Notes under the pieces: model-generated
Seen by the model: only the letters and a program-made list of their open reading frames with translations
Databases searched by the model: none
Told to the model about the DNA's origin: nothing
From: Paenibacillus dendritiformis
GTDB lineage: Bacteria > Bacillota > Bacilli > Paenibacillales > Paenibacillaceae
Direction of reading: 5' to 3'
DNA: 64,000 nt
NCBI RefSeq assembly: GCF_021654795.1
Contig: NZ_AP025344.1
Location: forward strand, 4,836,501 to 4,900,500
Position numbers and translations under genes: made by a program
In this document: one piece after another, positions 9,111 to 18,846 of the stretch
Layout: every line of letters begins with the position of its first letter
Numbering within the stretch: the stretch's first letter is position 1

Positions 9111-9301
9111 GGGAACGATGCCAGGGAGTTTCCACCAGCCTGGGTATTGCAGGAATGCCTTTAACGGGGGAAACTTCCCAAAGGAAAACTGTAAGTTCGC
9201 AGTTTTTTGGCAAGTCGAGCTGCGAGAAGCAAGCGGGGTTGTCTCCGTGCAGCTAAACGCGACCATTGGACAACCCCTGCATGCTTAGAGCTGGCTGCCG
9301 A

Positions 9302-10036
9302 TCACTTGAACGGCAAACCGATGTTTTCGCGTCTGGCGAAATCGACAAACCGGAATTTGTCGGGCCGGTGCCGCGACTCGGTATACTGCAGCAAGGCGGC
9401 ATCATTCAGATAAACATGGTTCCTGACGACAACGACATACGTGTGCTCGCCTAAATCCATGTATTCGCGATCCGCCTCGGTCGCCTGCTCCACCGTGATT
9501 TCTTTTTTGGCGAAGCTGATGACCAACCCCAGCTGCGACTCGAAATACGCGTAAAGCGAATGCTCCACAATATCTTTCGTAATCGTGGGGACAAATTCCT
9601 TATTCACATAATCGATATCTAAAATAATCCGCTCGCCGGCGATTTCCCGCGAACGGACAATCTTCCACACATCCGTTTTATGGTTGATTTTCAGCTCCTT
9701 CTGAATAAAGCTGTCCGGCTTGGCAAGGACCAATTCATGCACAATCGTACGCCATTCCTTCCTTGACCGGTTGGCGATCTCTTTGAAGCTGACCAACCCC
9801 GAAATGGGAAAATTGAATTTCTCGATATCCAGGACGACAGAGCCTTTGCCTCTTACCTTGTGGATATAACCGTTCTGCGCCAATTGGTTCAGCGCCTTGC
9901 GAATCGTCTCGCGGGAAGCGTCGTACATCTTGGCTAATTCATGCTCGGAAGGCAGCAAACTATTGGATTTCATTTCGCCTGATTGAATTTTTGTGGCGAG
10001 ATCGTAATAAATCCCGGAAAATTTATTGTTTCTCAT
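9302..10036 (-). CDS. treR: Trehalose operon repressor, GntR family
   Basis: A 244-residue GntR/HutC-type repressor. The winged helix (SEHELAKMYDASRETIRKALNQLAQNGYIHKVRGKGS, split here by positions about 30-67) is followed by a UTRA ligand-binding domain that in TreR binds trehalose 6-phosphate. ATG at 10036 is preferred to the upstream ATG because GGTGAG is correctly spaced. It is the last gene of treP-treA-treR, and palindromes matching the Bacillus TreR site lie at the operon promoter. The substrate assignment rests on the neighbours and those operators. Confidence 0.9.
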   Translation of the reverse strand: MRNNKFSGIYYDLATKIQSGEMKSNSLLPSEHELAKMYDASRETIRKALNQLAQNGYIHKVRGKGSVVLDIEKFNFPISGLVSFKEIANRSRKEWRTIVHELVLAKPDSFIQKELKINHKTDVWKIVRSREIAGERIILDIDYVNKEFVPTITKDIVEHSLYAYFESQLGLVISFAKKEITVEQATEADREYMDLGEHTYVVVVRNHVYLNDAALLQYTESRHRPDKFRFVDFARRENIGLPFK

Positions 10037-10171
10037 TCCATTTCTCACCATTTCTCCAATAGCAATATCATTATTATAAGCATATATCCTTTTATTCCAT
10101 GAATCAACGGATGACGTGCCGGGGCGCTCTGCCTACATCCTGTATAAGCCACAGCTGGCTTCCGGTTGGTC

Positions 10172-11860
10172 TTACTCTCCCCTCCAATAATACACGATGG
10201 ATTCGTAAGGCCTTAATTGAAGAGTCTGGAACTCCTCCGGTGAATCGGCATAATTCGACAGCAACATGCCGTATTTCCCATGCGCAGGTGAAATCCCGAT
10301 CTCGCCGGCTGCAAGAGAAACCGGTTCGCGGTAAAAGTTGCTGACAACGAGAAGCGTTTCATTTTGCCATTGTCGCGCATAAGCGAAGACCTGTTTATGA
10401 TCCGCAAGCAGCAACCGGTAATCTCCATAGGTGATGATGTCGTATTGTTTGCGCAGTTGGATTAGCTTTTGATAATGATAAAAAATCGAATCCCGATCTT
10501 GCAGCGCAGCTTCTACGTTGATGTCCGGATAGTTCGGAGCCGCTTGAATCCAAGGCGTGCCCTTCGTGAATCCTCCGTGAGCGCTGCGGTTCCATTGCAT
10601 CGGAGTCCGCGAATTATCGCGGGACTTTTGTTTGAGAATGCCCATTACCGTATCATGGCTTTTTCCTTGCTGTCTTAAAATGCTGTACATATTTAGCGAC
10701 TCGACATCACGGTAATCCGCGAGACGATCGAATTCCGGATTCGTCATTCCGATTTCTTCGCCCTGGTAGATAAAAGGCGTCCCCTGCATCATGTGAATCG
10801 TTGTGCCCAGCATTTTGGCGGCTTCCACCCGGTACTTGCCGGTGTCGCCGAATCGCGATACGATGCGCGGCTGATCATGATTGCACCAAAACAGCGCGTT
10901 CCAGCCGCGCCCCGCATGCATTCGCGTTTGCCATTCCGACAGGATTTGCTTCAGCTTGATAAAATCAAACGCGGCTTGCGTCCATTTCTCTCCGCCGGGA
11001 TAATCGACTTTGAGATGATGGAAGTTAAACGCCATGCTTAATTCCTGCCGCTCGGGATTCGTGTACTTGATGCATTCCTCGATCGAAGTGGAGGACATCT
11101 CCCCGACCGTCATCGTGTCATGAACGGAAAACACTTCCTGGTTCATCTCATGCAAATACTCATGAATGCGGGGGCCGTCCGTATAAAATTTGCGGCCGTC
11201 CGCCTGCGGATCCTCGCCGCTGTCATTCGGGAACTTCTGATCTTTCGAAATTAAATTAATGACATCCAAACGGAAGCCGTCGACTCCTTTGGCGAGCCAA
11301 AATTTCATCATTTGATAGACTTCCCGGCGCAAACCTGCGTTTTCCCAATTGAGATCCGCCTGCGTGACGTCAAAGAGATGCAAATAGTACTGCTTCGTCT
11401 TCTCATCATAGTTCCAAGCGCTTCCGCCGAATTTCGACTGCCAATTGTTCGGTTCCCGTCCGCTGCTCGGTTCTCTCCATATATAGTAGTCCCGGTATGG
11501 ATTATCGAGGGAGGAGCAAGACTGTTGAAACCACGGATGCTCCGTCGAGGTATGGTTCACCACAATGTCCATAATGACCTTCATCCCTCTGCGGTGAGCT
11601 TCGGATAACAGCTTGTCGAACTCCTCCATCGTGCCATACTGCGGGTTAATCGCATAATAATCGCTAATATCGTAGCCATTGTCTTTTTCAGGCGACGCAT
11701 AAATCGGGGTTAACCAGATCACGTCCACGCCCAGGTCGCGAAGATAATCCAATTTGGCGATGATCCCGTTAATATCTCCAATGCCGCTGCCTGTCGTATC
11801 CAGAAAACTTTTCGGATAGATTTGATAGACGGCCGCTCTTTTCCACCAAGGTTCTTGCAT
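10172..11860 (-). CDS. treA: Alpha,alpha-phosphotrehalase (trehalose-6-phosphate hydrolase)
   Basis: This 562-residue GH13 enzyme hydrolyses trehalose 6-phosphate to glucose and glucose 6-phosphate in the cytoplasm. GH13 regions are intact: DIVVNHTS near residue 100, nucleophile Asp in GFRLDV near 200, acid Glu in TVGEMS near 254 and NHDQPR near 325. A C-terminal beta domain ends at YESIVYYW. Length is normal. The start has GAGGAG upstream. It lies 68 bp downstream of treP and upstream of treR, so import and hydrolysis are co-expressed. Oligo-1,6-glucosidases are close paralogues, but the PTS neighbour and operators favour TreA. Confidence 0.93.
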   Translation of the reverse strand: MQEPWWKRAAVYQIYPKSFLDTTGSGIGDINGIIAKLDYLRDLGVDVIWLTPIYASPEKDNGYDISDYYAINPQYGTMEEFDKLLSEAHRRGMKVIMDIVVNHTSTEHPWFQQSCSSLDNPYRDYYIWREPSSGREPNNWQSKFGGSAWNYDEKTKQYYLHLFDVTQADLNWENAGLRREVYQMMKFWLAKGVDGFRLDVINLISKDQKFPNDSGEDPQADGRKFYTDGPRIHEYLHEMNQEVFSVHDTMTVGEMSSTSIEECIKYTNPERQELSMAFNFHHLKVDYPGGEKWTQAAFDFIKLKQILSEWQTRMHAGRGWNALFWCNHDQPRIVSRFGDTGKYRVEAAKMLGTTIHMMQGTPFIYQGEEIGMTNPEFDRLADYRDVESLNMYSILRQQGKSHDTVMGILKQKSRDNSRTPMQWNRSAHGGFTKGTPWIQAAPNYPDINVEAALQDRDSIFYHYQKLIQLRKQYDIITYGDYRLLLADHKQVFAYARQWQNETLLVVSNFYREPVSLAAGEIGISPAHGKYGMLLSNYADSPEEFQTLQLRPYESIVYYWRGE

Positions 11861-11928
11861 GGTTACACTCCTCTACTTAAATCCGCCCTAATCCCTGCAT
11901 CAATGTCCGCCTGCCCATTGTCTGCTCT

Positions 11929-13356
11929 TTATTTACCGGTTCCTTTTACTGTGGCAAAGATAAGGGTCAGCACAAACGGCACGGCAACGGCGATGCCCAT
12001 AGCTATAAAATAAATGCCCCAAAAGTCAGTGAAGATAGACAAAAATGCCGGTATTCCGCCAATTCCGATCGAAGAAGCCGTCACATGTCTCCAGGCCACC
12101 AGCATGCCCGCGCAAGCCGCGCCGATCATGGCGCTGATGAATGGAAACTTAAAGCGTATATTCACGCCGAACATCGCAGGTTCCGTCACGCCCAGAAAGG
12201 CGGAAATGCCCGAGGTGAGCGCCGTTCCTCGCAATTTGTCGTCCTTGCTGGCGAACATCATCGCAAGCGCCGCCGCTCCTTGCGCGATATTGGACATGAC
12301 AATCACCGGCCACAGGTAGGTAGTGCCGATGCTCGAAATCAACTGCAAATCAAGCGCCAGGAACGTATGGTGCATCCCCGTCATGACAAGCAGCGCCCCG
12401 ATTCCGGCATAGATAAACCCGGCCAGCCAGCCGAAGTGATGGAACATCGAGACGACGCCATCGCTAATGGCATTGCCGATATGAAACGTAACCGGCCCGA
12501 TAACCGCAAATGTAATAAAGCCGGTGATCAGCAGCGCGATGGGCGCCACCAGCAGCAATTGAATCGAATCGGGAATGCGTTTTCTTAAAAAAAGTTCGAT
12601 TCGGGCAAGCAAAAAGGATGAGAGCAAGACAGGGATGACTTGTCCCTGATAGCCGATTTTATTGATAGACCATCCGAACAGATCCCAGCTGGGAATGTCT
12701 CCGCTGCTTAACGCGTCGCTTGCAGGAGCGAGACTCGGGTGAATGAGCATCAACCCTAGCACAATACCGAGGAGCGGGCTCCCCCCGAAGCGTTTCACCG
12801 CAGACCAACCAATCAAACCCGGCAAAAACGTAAATGCGGTGCTCGCAATCAAACTGACAATGTCGGCAAATCCTTCCCAGGCCGGATGCACTTCGATCAA
12901 CGACTTTTGCGCGTAAAAAATGCCCGGTCCGACAAGCAAATTATTAAGCCCAAGCAGCAAGCCGGATGTGACAATGGCCGGAAGGAGCGGAATAAAAATA
13001 TCTCCCAGCACCTTCACGAACCGTTGCAGCGGGTTGATCTTTTTCGCTTCGGCGGCAGGCGCCGTTCCCCGCGCCGGAGCGGGGGCGGAAGCGGAAGTCC
13101 CTGTCATTCCGGCGATGTGCACCAATTCCTTATGCACTTTATCCACGACTCCTTGGCCAATGACCACCTGGAACTGACCATTCGTCGAAAAGCTGCCTTT
13201 CACTAAGTCATTCCGATCGAGCGCTTCTTTATTGACTTTCCCCTCGTCCCGCAAGGAAAATCGCAGTCTCGTAATGCAGTGTATAACATCTGAAATATTG
13301 TCCGAGCCTCCAACAGCCTCAAGTATCTGTTCCACGGACTCTCTCTTTATTGCCAT
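11929..13356 (-). CDS. treP: PTS trehalose-specific EIIBC component
   Basis: A 475-residue phosphotransferase permease that imports and phosphorylates trehalose. The IIB domain is N-terminal with phosphorylation Cys27 in DVIHCITRLRF. An Ala/Pro-rich linker follows at about 100-125, then the multi-helix IIC domain with the GVTEPAMFG motif near residue 390. There is no IIA domain, as in Bacillus TreP, so a IIA(Glc)-type donor encoded elsewhere is required. ATG at 13356 has GGAGGAG upstream; a longer in-frame extension to 13428 would be spurious. Confidence 0.92.
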   Translation of the reverse strand: MAIKRESVEQILEAVGGSDNISDVIHCITRLRFSLRDEGKVNKEALDRNDLVKGSFSTNGQFQVVIGQGVVDKVHKELVHIAGMTGTSASAPAPARGTAPAAEAKKINPLQRFVKVLGDIFIPLLPAIVTSGLLLGLNNLLVGPGIFYAQKSLIEVHPAWEGFADIVSLIASTAFTFLPGLIGWSAVKRFGGSPLLGIVLGLMLIHPSLAPASDALSSGDIPSWDLFGWSINKIGYQGQVIPVLLSSFLLARIELFLRKRIPDSIQLLLVAPIALLITGFITFAVIGPVTFHIGNAISDGVVSMFHHFGWLAGFIYAGIGALLVMTGMHHTFLALDLQLISSIGTTYLWPVIVMSNIAQGAAALAMMFASKDDKLRGTALTSGISAFLGVTEPAMFGVNIRFKFPFISAMIGAACAGMLVAWRHVTASSIGIGGIPAFLSIFTDFWGIYFIAMGIAVAVPFVLTLIFATVKGTGK

Positions 13357-13568
13357 CGCTAGCTCCTCCAAAACTCTTGATGCGGTATAGATCTTGCTGA
13401 ATATTATCCAACTGCCCAATTGGAGCATTGTTTTTCACAGGTTATCCCATTCCACCATCAGATCGTGAATCATTTCACTTCCATTGCCTCGCCCTGTCCT
13501 CCATTTTTCACCTACATCATCTCATCTATCCCCCTAGTAACGCTTACAATCTCTTTTCTCCAGACAAC

Positions 13569-13620
13569 TTGTATATACAAATTACAGTAAAATGATATCA
13601 TGTATATACATGTCGGTCAA
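13569..13620 (-). promoter_or_regulatory. tre promoter with two TreR operators
   Basis: On the minus strand a promoter is legible: TTGACC at 13620-13615, a 17-bp spacer and TATCAT at 13597-13592. The palindrome ATGTATATACAT (13600-13611) fills the spacer and TTGTATATACAA (13569-13580) lies just downstream of the start site. The centres are 31 bp apart. Both match the known Bacillus TreR operator. Repressor bound at either site would block RNA polymerase. Confidence 0.85.
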
Positions 13621-13642
13621 CCGCCGAATAGGCCTCCGGCTC

Positions 13643-13670
13643 CAAAAAAAAGCTTCCGCTAAGGGAAGCT
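13643..13670 (-). terminator. Rho-independent terminator of the AraC-type gene
   Basis: On the minus strand the arms AGCTTCCC and GGAAGCT flank a short loop and are followed by eight Ts. It lies directly after the stop at 13687 and separates that gene from the divergent tre promoter region. Confidence 0.88.
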
Positions 13671-13686
13671 GGTCGTCTTTCGCCGG

Positions 13687-16014
13687 TCATCCTTCCCGAA
13701 CCGCGTTCCGGTACTGGATCGGGGTCAGGCCCTCGCTTTTCTTGAATTTGCGGATGAAATTCGTCGGATCGTTGTAGCCGACCTCGCTCATGATCTTACG
13801 CAGGGGAGCATCGGTATGCCTCAGCAGCTCCTTCGCCTTCTCCATCCGCAGCGTATCGATATAGCGCATCAGCGGCAGGCCGGTGCTGCCCTTGAACACG
13901 CGCGTGACATAGGACGGCGAGAGCGAGAATTGCTGCGCGATGCTCTCCAGCGAGAGGCCGCTGTCCCGGTAATGCTCGGCGACGTAGCCGCGGAGCTTGT
14001 CGGCGAGGCCGGCGCCCTTGACCGCGGTCTGCTCTTCCATATAGAAGCACAGCTCCCGGCACAAGCGGGCGATCGAGGCCTCCAGCGCCTCCATCGTCTC
14101 AACCTCTTCCGTCGCCAGGGCGTTAATCAGGTCGCGGAAGCGGTCATCCGATTCGATGCCGAGCTCCATCAGCGTCTTAATCAGCGTGTTCACCAGATTG
14201 AAGCAGATCAGCTCGGCCGCGCGAAGCGGAATATGCCGCTCCGCGATATCCTGCAGCATGGCGGCGACGATATGCCGCGCGTCGTCGCCCCGCGCCTGCC
14301 TCAGCGCCAGCACCAGCTCCCGCTCCTGCTCAAGCGGCTGCCAGTACGGGCTCTGACGGTTCGGACGAACATCTTCATAGCGGATAATCCGTCCCCCGCC
14401 CTTGATGAAGCGGTAGCGAACCGCCTGGCTCGCTTCAAGGAAGGAGCCGTGCGCGAGGGCGATATCCTCGCAGCAGGAGCCAATGCCGACCGTGACCGAC
14501 AGATGCCAGTAATGGCGGAGGAACTGCCGCAGCTTCTCGGCCAGCCTGACCGGCTGCCCGCTCTCCATCGCCGCCTCGTCCAGATTGAGCAGCAGGGCGA
14601 AGGTCCGGTTATCCGGCAGCTCCACGCTATAGCCAATTCCTATTTCCTCCGAGAGCTCCTCCAGCATCTTCCCCAGACTGTACTTGAGCAAATGCTGGGT
14701 CGAGGTCGAGTGTAGGCGCTGGAACCCGGCATAGTCATCGATATGGAACAGGAGGACGACCGCCTGCTCGTGCTCGAAGCGCATCGATGCGAGTGCCAGC
14801 CGCTCCTCCCACGGGCCGCTCATCATGCGGCCATGCAGCAGCGAGAGAATGATCTGCTCCTTCAGTTCGCTCGCCTGGCTCTTCAAGCGATGGAGCAGGC
14901 CTTCCTTCTGCGCCTCCATCTCCCCGACCGCGCGGGAGATGAAATCATATTCATCGGTTCCCGCGGACGCCGCCTCCAGCGAATGATGCGGCTCCAGCTT
15001 CTTCACCAGCCGGTGCAGCGGCCGGTAATTAGTCGCCGAGAAGGCGAAGGCAATGATCAGACCGATGACAAATACGGCCGCGACCGTATATTCGAACCAC
15101 CGCTTGCTCTGCTGAACCCGGTTCATGAACTGGCCGGTCGGCATGACTGTAATATAGGACCAATAGTTATGGTCCGATTGCATGCGCACGATAGAATACG
15201 GATGCCCCTCGATGGACACGCTCTGAACCGTGTCCTCCGCCTCCTTCGCGGACGCGTCCCGAACCGCGGTCCACACGGCGGATTCCGCCGCCTTCGTTCC
15301 GGCGTTCTCGAGCCGGTAGAGCGGCTCCTGCCGTTCGCTGACGATGTAGGTGAAGCCATAGTAATCCTGAAGCGCCTGCTGCATAATCGTCCGGATGCCG
15401 CTCTCCTCGATGAAGAACAGCACCGCCCCGTAGCGCTCGTCCCGGTTATGCGACAGCGGTTCGATATAGACATATTTTCGCAGCGGCGGCACGCCCTTCA
15501 TAACCGTCGTCTGCAGCGCTTGCAGCACGGGAATTTCCATGCTCTCCAGCGTTTTGTCCAGGTCCTTCAGCCGGTAGCCGTCGAATTTGTAAACGGATTC
15601 AAAAAATTCGTCCGCATCGTACGTACCGCTGGCCGCATACAGCCGGCCGGGGTGCTGGGAAGGATAGTACAGCATCACGTCATCGATGAAGGCGTTGGTG
15701 GATTTATATTTTTTGAGCTCGGACACGGTCCGGTACAGGGCGTAGCCGTTCTCCTCCACCATGAACGGTGTCAGCACGGAGTTGAAGGAGATCTGGAGCG
15801 CCATCCGGTTCATCTCATTCACTTTGGAATCCATAATGTCCTTTATCTGTGTCAGCCGGGCGACCGTGCTGTCCCGGATCTCGTCTCCCAGCGTCGCGAC
15901 GAAGCCCTGATAGACGATCCCGCCCATAATGATCAGCACTATGACGACGAGCAGCATATAAGAAAAGAAATATTTATAAAATCTGGACTTGACTCTCCGG
16001 CTCCACATCCTCAT
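13687..16014 (-). CDS. Membrane-anchored AraC-family regulator with extracellular sensor
   Basis: The 775-residue protein has a transmembrane helix at about 15-38, an extracellular dCACHE-like sensor region to about 290, a second helix near 295-315 and a cytoplasmic part. An AraC/XylS double helix-turn-helix occupies the last 100 residues (LADKLRGYVAEHY, LSPSYVTRVFKGSTGLPL, VGYNDPTNFIRKFKKSEG). This layout is typical of Paenibacillus regulators beside CUT1 sugar ABC operons. They are thought to sense the external solute or binding protein. It is the last gene after two permeases and a lipoprotein on the same strand. ATG at 16014 has GGAGGAGG upstream. The 298 bp between it and the lipoprotein gene show no clear element. 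Confidence 0.9.
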   Translation of the reverse strand: MRMWSRRVKSRFYKYFFSYMLLVVIVLIIMGGIVYQGFVATLGDEIRDSTVARLTQIKDIMDSKVNEMNRMALQISFNSVLTPFMVEENGYALYRTVSELKKYKSTNAFIDDVMLYYPSQHPGRLYAASGTYDADEFFESVYKFDGYRLKDLDKTLESMEIPVLQALQTTVMKGVPPLRKYVYIEPLSHNRDERYGAVLFFIEESGIRTIMQQALQDYYGFTYIVSERQEPLYRLENAGTKAAESAVWTAVRDASAKEAEDTVQSVSIEGHPYSIVRMQSDHNYWSYITVMPTGQFMNRVQQSKRWFEYTVAAVFVIGLIIAFAFSATNYRPLHRLVKKLEPHHSLEAASAGTDEYDFISRAVGEMEAQKEGLLHRLKSQASELKEQIILSLLHGRMMSGPWEERLALASMRFEHEQAVVLLFHIDDYAGFQRLHSTSTQHLLKYSLGKMLEELSEEIGIGYSVELPDNRTFALLLNLDEAAMESGQPVRLAEKLRQFLRHYWHLSVTVGIGSCCEDIALAHGSFLEASQAVRYRFIKGGGRIIRYEDVRPNRQSPYWQPLEQERELVLALRQARGDDARHIVAAMLQDIAERHIPLRAAELICFNLVNTLIKTLMELGIESDDRFRDLINALATEEVETMEALEASIARLCRELCFYMEEQTAVKGAGLADKLRGYVAEHYRDSGLSLESIAQQFSLSPSYVTRVFKGSTGLPLMRYIDTLRMEKAKELLRHTDAPLRKIMSEVGYNDPTNFIRKFKKSEGLTPIQYRNAVREG

Positions 16015-16312
16015 GCCCGCGCCCTCCTCCAGCTCTTGTCATCCGGGACCGCCCGCATCCGGTTCAGGCAGCGGCCGCCAGAGGAAGACGGAGACGTCTT
16101 CCCCTTTGACAGTCCATCATGCACCCATGTTATCTGATCTGCGGCATTTTCGTCTGACATCAGACCCTTCGTGATAGAGTGCAGGCTGCTCACTTGACGC
16201 TTCCCCGCGATTCCGTGAGTACAGCTTACACACGCTGCCGGCTCTTGGCAATCGGAGATTTCCGCACCGGCGCCGACAAAAGCCGGCAAGCTCCAAGCTT
16301 CCCTCCGATCGG

Positions 16313-17917
16313 TTATTGTTGATAGCGCTCATACCCCGCCTTATAAATGTCCATATATTCCTTCAGTCCCATCTTGTTGAGCGTATCCACGTATTTGTCC
16401 CATTCGTCGAAGGAGGCTCCGCCGGTAATGAATTTGGTCGTCATCTCCTTGACATACGTCTCGATATCGGTCTTGAGCACCGTCATGCGCTCGGTCTCTT
16501 CCTTCGTATAGTTGAACGGCGGCCAGATCTCCTTGATGAGGTACGGCTCCACCTTCTTGGCCGCCTCAATCGATCCGGGCATTCCTTCGGCTCCCTTGAA
16601 ATACGCCTGCTTCAGCATGCTCGGATAACCGACCCCCGGCCAGACGAGATATTGCGACACCGCCTGATCCTGGGTCAAGCCGTCCGGGTTATGCTTGATC
16701 TCGTCCGTATAATCGATCTCGCCGTTGGCTTTTTCCACGAACGTCTTATCCTTGAAGCCCATGAAGAACATTTTGATGCCTTCCTCGCTGTATAAATGAT
16801 CCACCCAGCGCACGGTCGCTTCCGGGTGCTTGTTCTTGTCGGTAATGACGAACTGTCCCGGACTTCCGACCGGCGATCCGATATAGGAATAGATTTTGTC
16901 GCCATGCGGCCCGGCCAGCGCCGAGGCGCCGACATAGCCCTTCAGATTGCTGTAGACGGCCTCCGGATTGTAATCGGCAATCACGGCGTATACGCCCTGG
17001 GAGCCCTTGGCGATAATCTGATCGGCATTGGCGGTGAAAAAATCTTTGTCAATCAACCCTTCGCTGTAGATCTTGTTCACATACTGGAGCATCTCCTTGT
17101 AACGGCCGTCTGCCGGAAAAAAACGCAACTCGTTGTTCGCCGGATCGACATCCACATAAGGATGGGATACGCCGCGATTGCCCAGCCCCCATGCACCGTA
17201 CAAGTAATTCCCCAGGTAATTCCAGCCCGGGCCGCCGCCAAGCGGGATGATGCTCGGATCGGCCTGCTTGATTGCCTTCAGGAACTCATAAAATTCCTCG
17301 GTCGTCTGAGGCTCCGGCTTCCCGATCCGGTCCAGCCATTCCTGGCTGTACCACATGAAGGCCCCCGTCAGCATCGAGGTGAAGCCCGGATCGGTTATGG
17401 TAGGGAAGGAATAAATATGGCCGTCCGGCATCGTAATCGCCTTGCGAACTTCCGGATTCTCGTCCAGCAGCTTTTTGAAATTCGGGGCATACTCCTCAAT
17501 CAGTTGGTTCAGCGGGATAAAGACGCCCTGTTCGCCGTACAGCATCAGGTCCGAAGGAGTGAACCGGTTCCCGTAAAATGCATCCGGATAATCGCCGCCG
17601 GCGAGCAAAATGTTCCGCTTCTCGACCAGATTGTCGCGATCGACCGTGTTCCATGTGATATGGATATGGGTCATCTTCTCGAATTCCTGCCAGAGCAGCA
17701 GGTTGTTCCAGTCCGAGGCCGCGAACCGCTTCGGCGCGAAGAACTCCAGCTCGATCCTGTCCTGCACGATCGGCATCCCTTCCTTGTTCACGCCGGCGGA
17801 TTCCTTGGCGCCGCCGTCTTCTCCCCCTCCTCCGCTCGGGCTGCCGCAGCCCGCGAGCGCGGCGGCCCACGCCAGCATCAAGACAAGGAGCAGCACAGTA
17901 TAACGTCGATTTTTCAT
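16313..17917 (-). CDS. ABC transporter substrate-binding lipoprotein (LipO type)
   Basis: A 534-residue extracellular solute-binding protein of the large Paenibacillus LipO class. The signal ends in LAGC with lipidation Cys24, followed by a Gly/Ser/Glu-rich linker. Family 1 features include WNNLLLWQEFEKMTHIHITW near residue 60 and the C-terminal EEWDKYV-like segment. It is encoded 31 bp after the YtcP-type permease, so it completes a CUT1 importer without its own ATPase, as is usual for this class. The ligand is probably an oligosaccharide or uronate sugar, not identifiable by reading. ATG at 17917 follows AGGGGG. Confidence 0.92.
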   Translation of the reverse strand: MKNRRYTVLLLVLMLAWAAALAGCGSPSGGGGEDGGAKESAGVNKEGMPIVQDRIELEFFAPKRFAASDWNNLLLWQEFEKMTHIHITWNTVDRDNLVEKRNILLAGGDYPDAFYGNRFTPSDLMLYGEQGVFIPLNQLIEEYAPNFKKLLDENPEVRKAITMPDGHIYSFPTITDPGFTSMLTGAFMWYSQEWLDRIGKPEPQTTEEFYEFLKAIKQADPSIIPLGGGPGWNYLGNYLYGAWGLGNRGVSHPYVDVDPANNELRFFPADGRYKEMLQYVNKIYSEGLIDKDFFTANADQIIAKGSQGVYAVIADYNPEAVYSNLKGYVGASALAGPHGDKIYSYIGSPVGSPGQFVITDKNKHPEATVRWVDHLYSEEGIKMFFMGFKDKTFVEKANGEIDYTDEIKHNPDGLTQDQAVSQYLVWPGVGYPSMLKQAYFKGAEGMPGSIEAAKKVEPYLIKEIWPPFNYTKEETERMTVLKTDIETYVKEMTTKFITGGASFDEWDKYVDTLNKMGLKEYMDIYKAGYERYQQ

Positions 17918-17948
17918 CACGCAACCCCCTATATTCAAATATGTCGTG

Positions 17949-18827
17949 TTACCCTTTGATTGCGCCGATCGTCATCCCTTTGACGAAGTAGCGCTGCAGG
18001 AACGGATACAGCAGGAAGACCGGCAGATTCGCGACAATGACGACCGCATATTTAATCGCCTGGCCGTACATAATCTGTTCGGACAATGCCGAAGCGCCTC
18101 CGGCCATTTTATCCATCTGGTTCTGTATCAGAATTTCGCGCAGGATGAGCTGCAGCGGGAATTTGTCCCGATCGGTCAAATAAATGAGCGCGCTGAAGTA
18201 CGAGTTCCAATGATCGACGCTGTAGAACAGCACCATGACCGCTATAATCGGCATCGACAGCGGAAGCATGATGCGGTACAGAATCTGGAGCGTCGTGCAG
18301 CCGTCGATCATCGCCGCCTCCTGCACTTCATACGGCACGCTCGTGCGGAAAAAAGTCCGCATGATGATGATGTTATAGACGGAGACGGCGCCCGGCAGCA
18401 CGAGCGCCCACATGCTGTTCAGCAGGCCGAGCTTCTTCACGACGAGATAGGAAGGAATGAGGCCGCCGCTGAAGAACATCGTGAACACGAGGGCGAACAT
18501 AATAATATTGCGGCCGGGAAGATTGGTTCGTGACAAGGGGAACGCCGCCAATATGGTCATCAGCAGGTTGACCGATGTTCCGATGACTGTATAGAGGATG
18601 GTATTGCCGTACCCCGTCAATATTTCCCGGTTCTGAAACACCTTCTGATAACCGACAAACGTAATCTCCTTCGGGAACAGCCACAGTTCGCCCCGCGATA
18701 CGGCGGCGGGATTGCTGATGGACGCGCTCAGCACGAACACGAGCGGATACAGGACAATCAACAAAATCATAACGAGCAGCAAACTGTTGATGAAGCCGAA
18801 CATCTTATCTCCACGGGTCTCCCCCAC
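17949..18827 (-). CDS. Carbohydrate ABC transporter permease (YtcP-like)
   Basis: A 292-residue inner permease of the CUT1 family with six hydrophobic segments and the EAA loop (EAAMIDGCTTLQILYRIMLP) near residue 190, which docks the ATPase. GTG at 18827 is used because GAGGAGG stands upstream, whereas the longer open frame extends into the preceding gene and is not plausible protein. It follows the LplB-type permease by 19 bp and is probably translationally coupled to it. Confidence 0.92.
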   Translation of the reverse strand: MGETRGDKMFGFINSLLLVMILLIVLYPLVFVLSASISNPAAVSRGELWLFPKEITFVGYQKVFQNREILTGYGNTILYTVIGTSVNLLMTILAAFPLSRTNLPGRNIIMFALVFTMFFSGGLIPSYLVVKKLGLLNSMWALVLPGAVSVYNIIIMRTFFRTSVPYEVQEAAMIDGCTTLQILYRIMLPLSMPIIAVMVLFYSVDHWNSYFSALIYLTDRDKFPLQLILREILIQNQMDKMAGGASALSEQIMYGQAIKYAVVIVANLPVFLLYPFLQRYFVKGMTIGAIKG

Positions 18828-18846
18828 TGAAATCCTCCTCCTTTCC

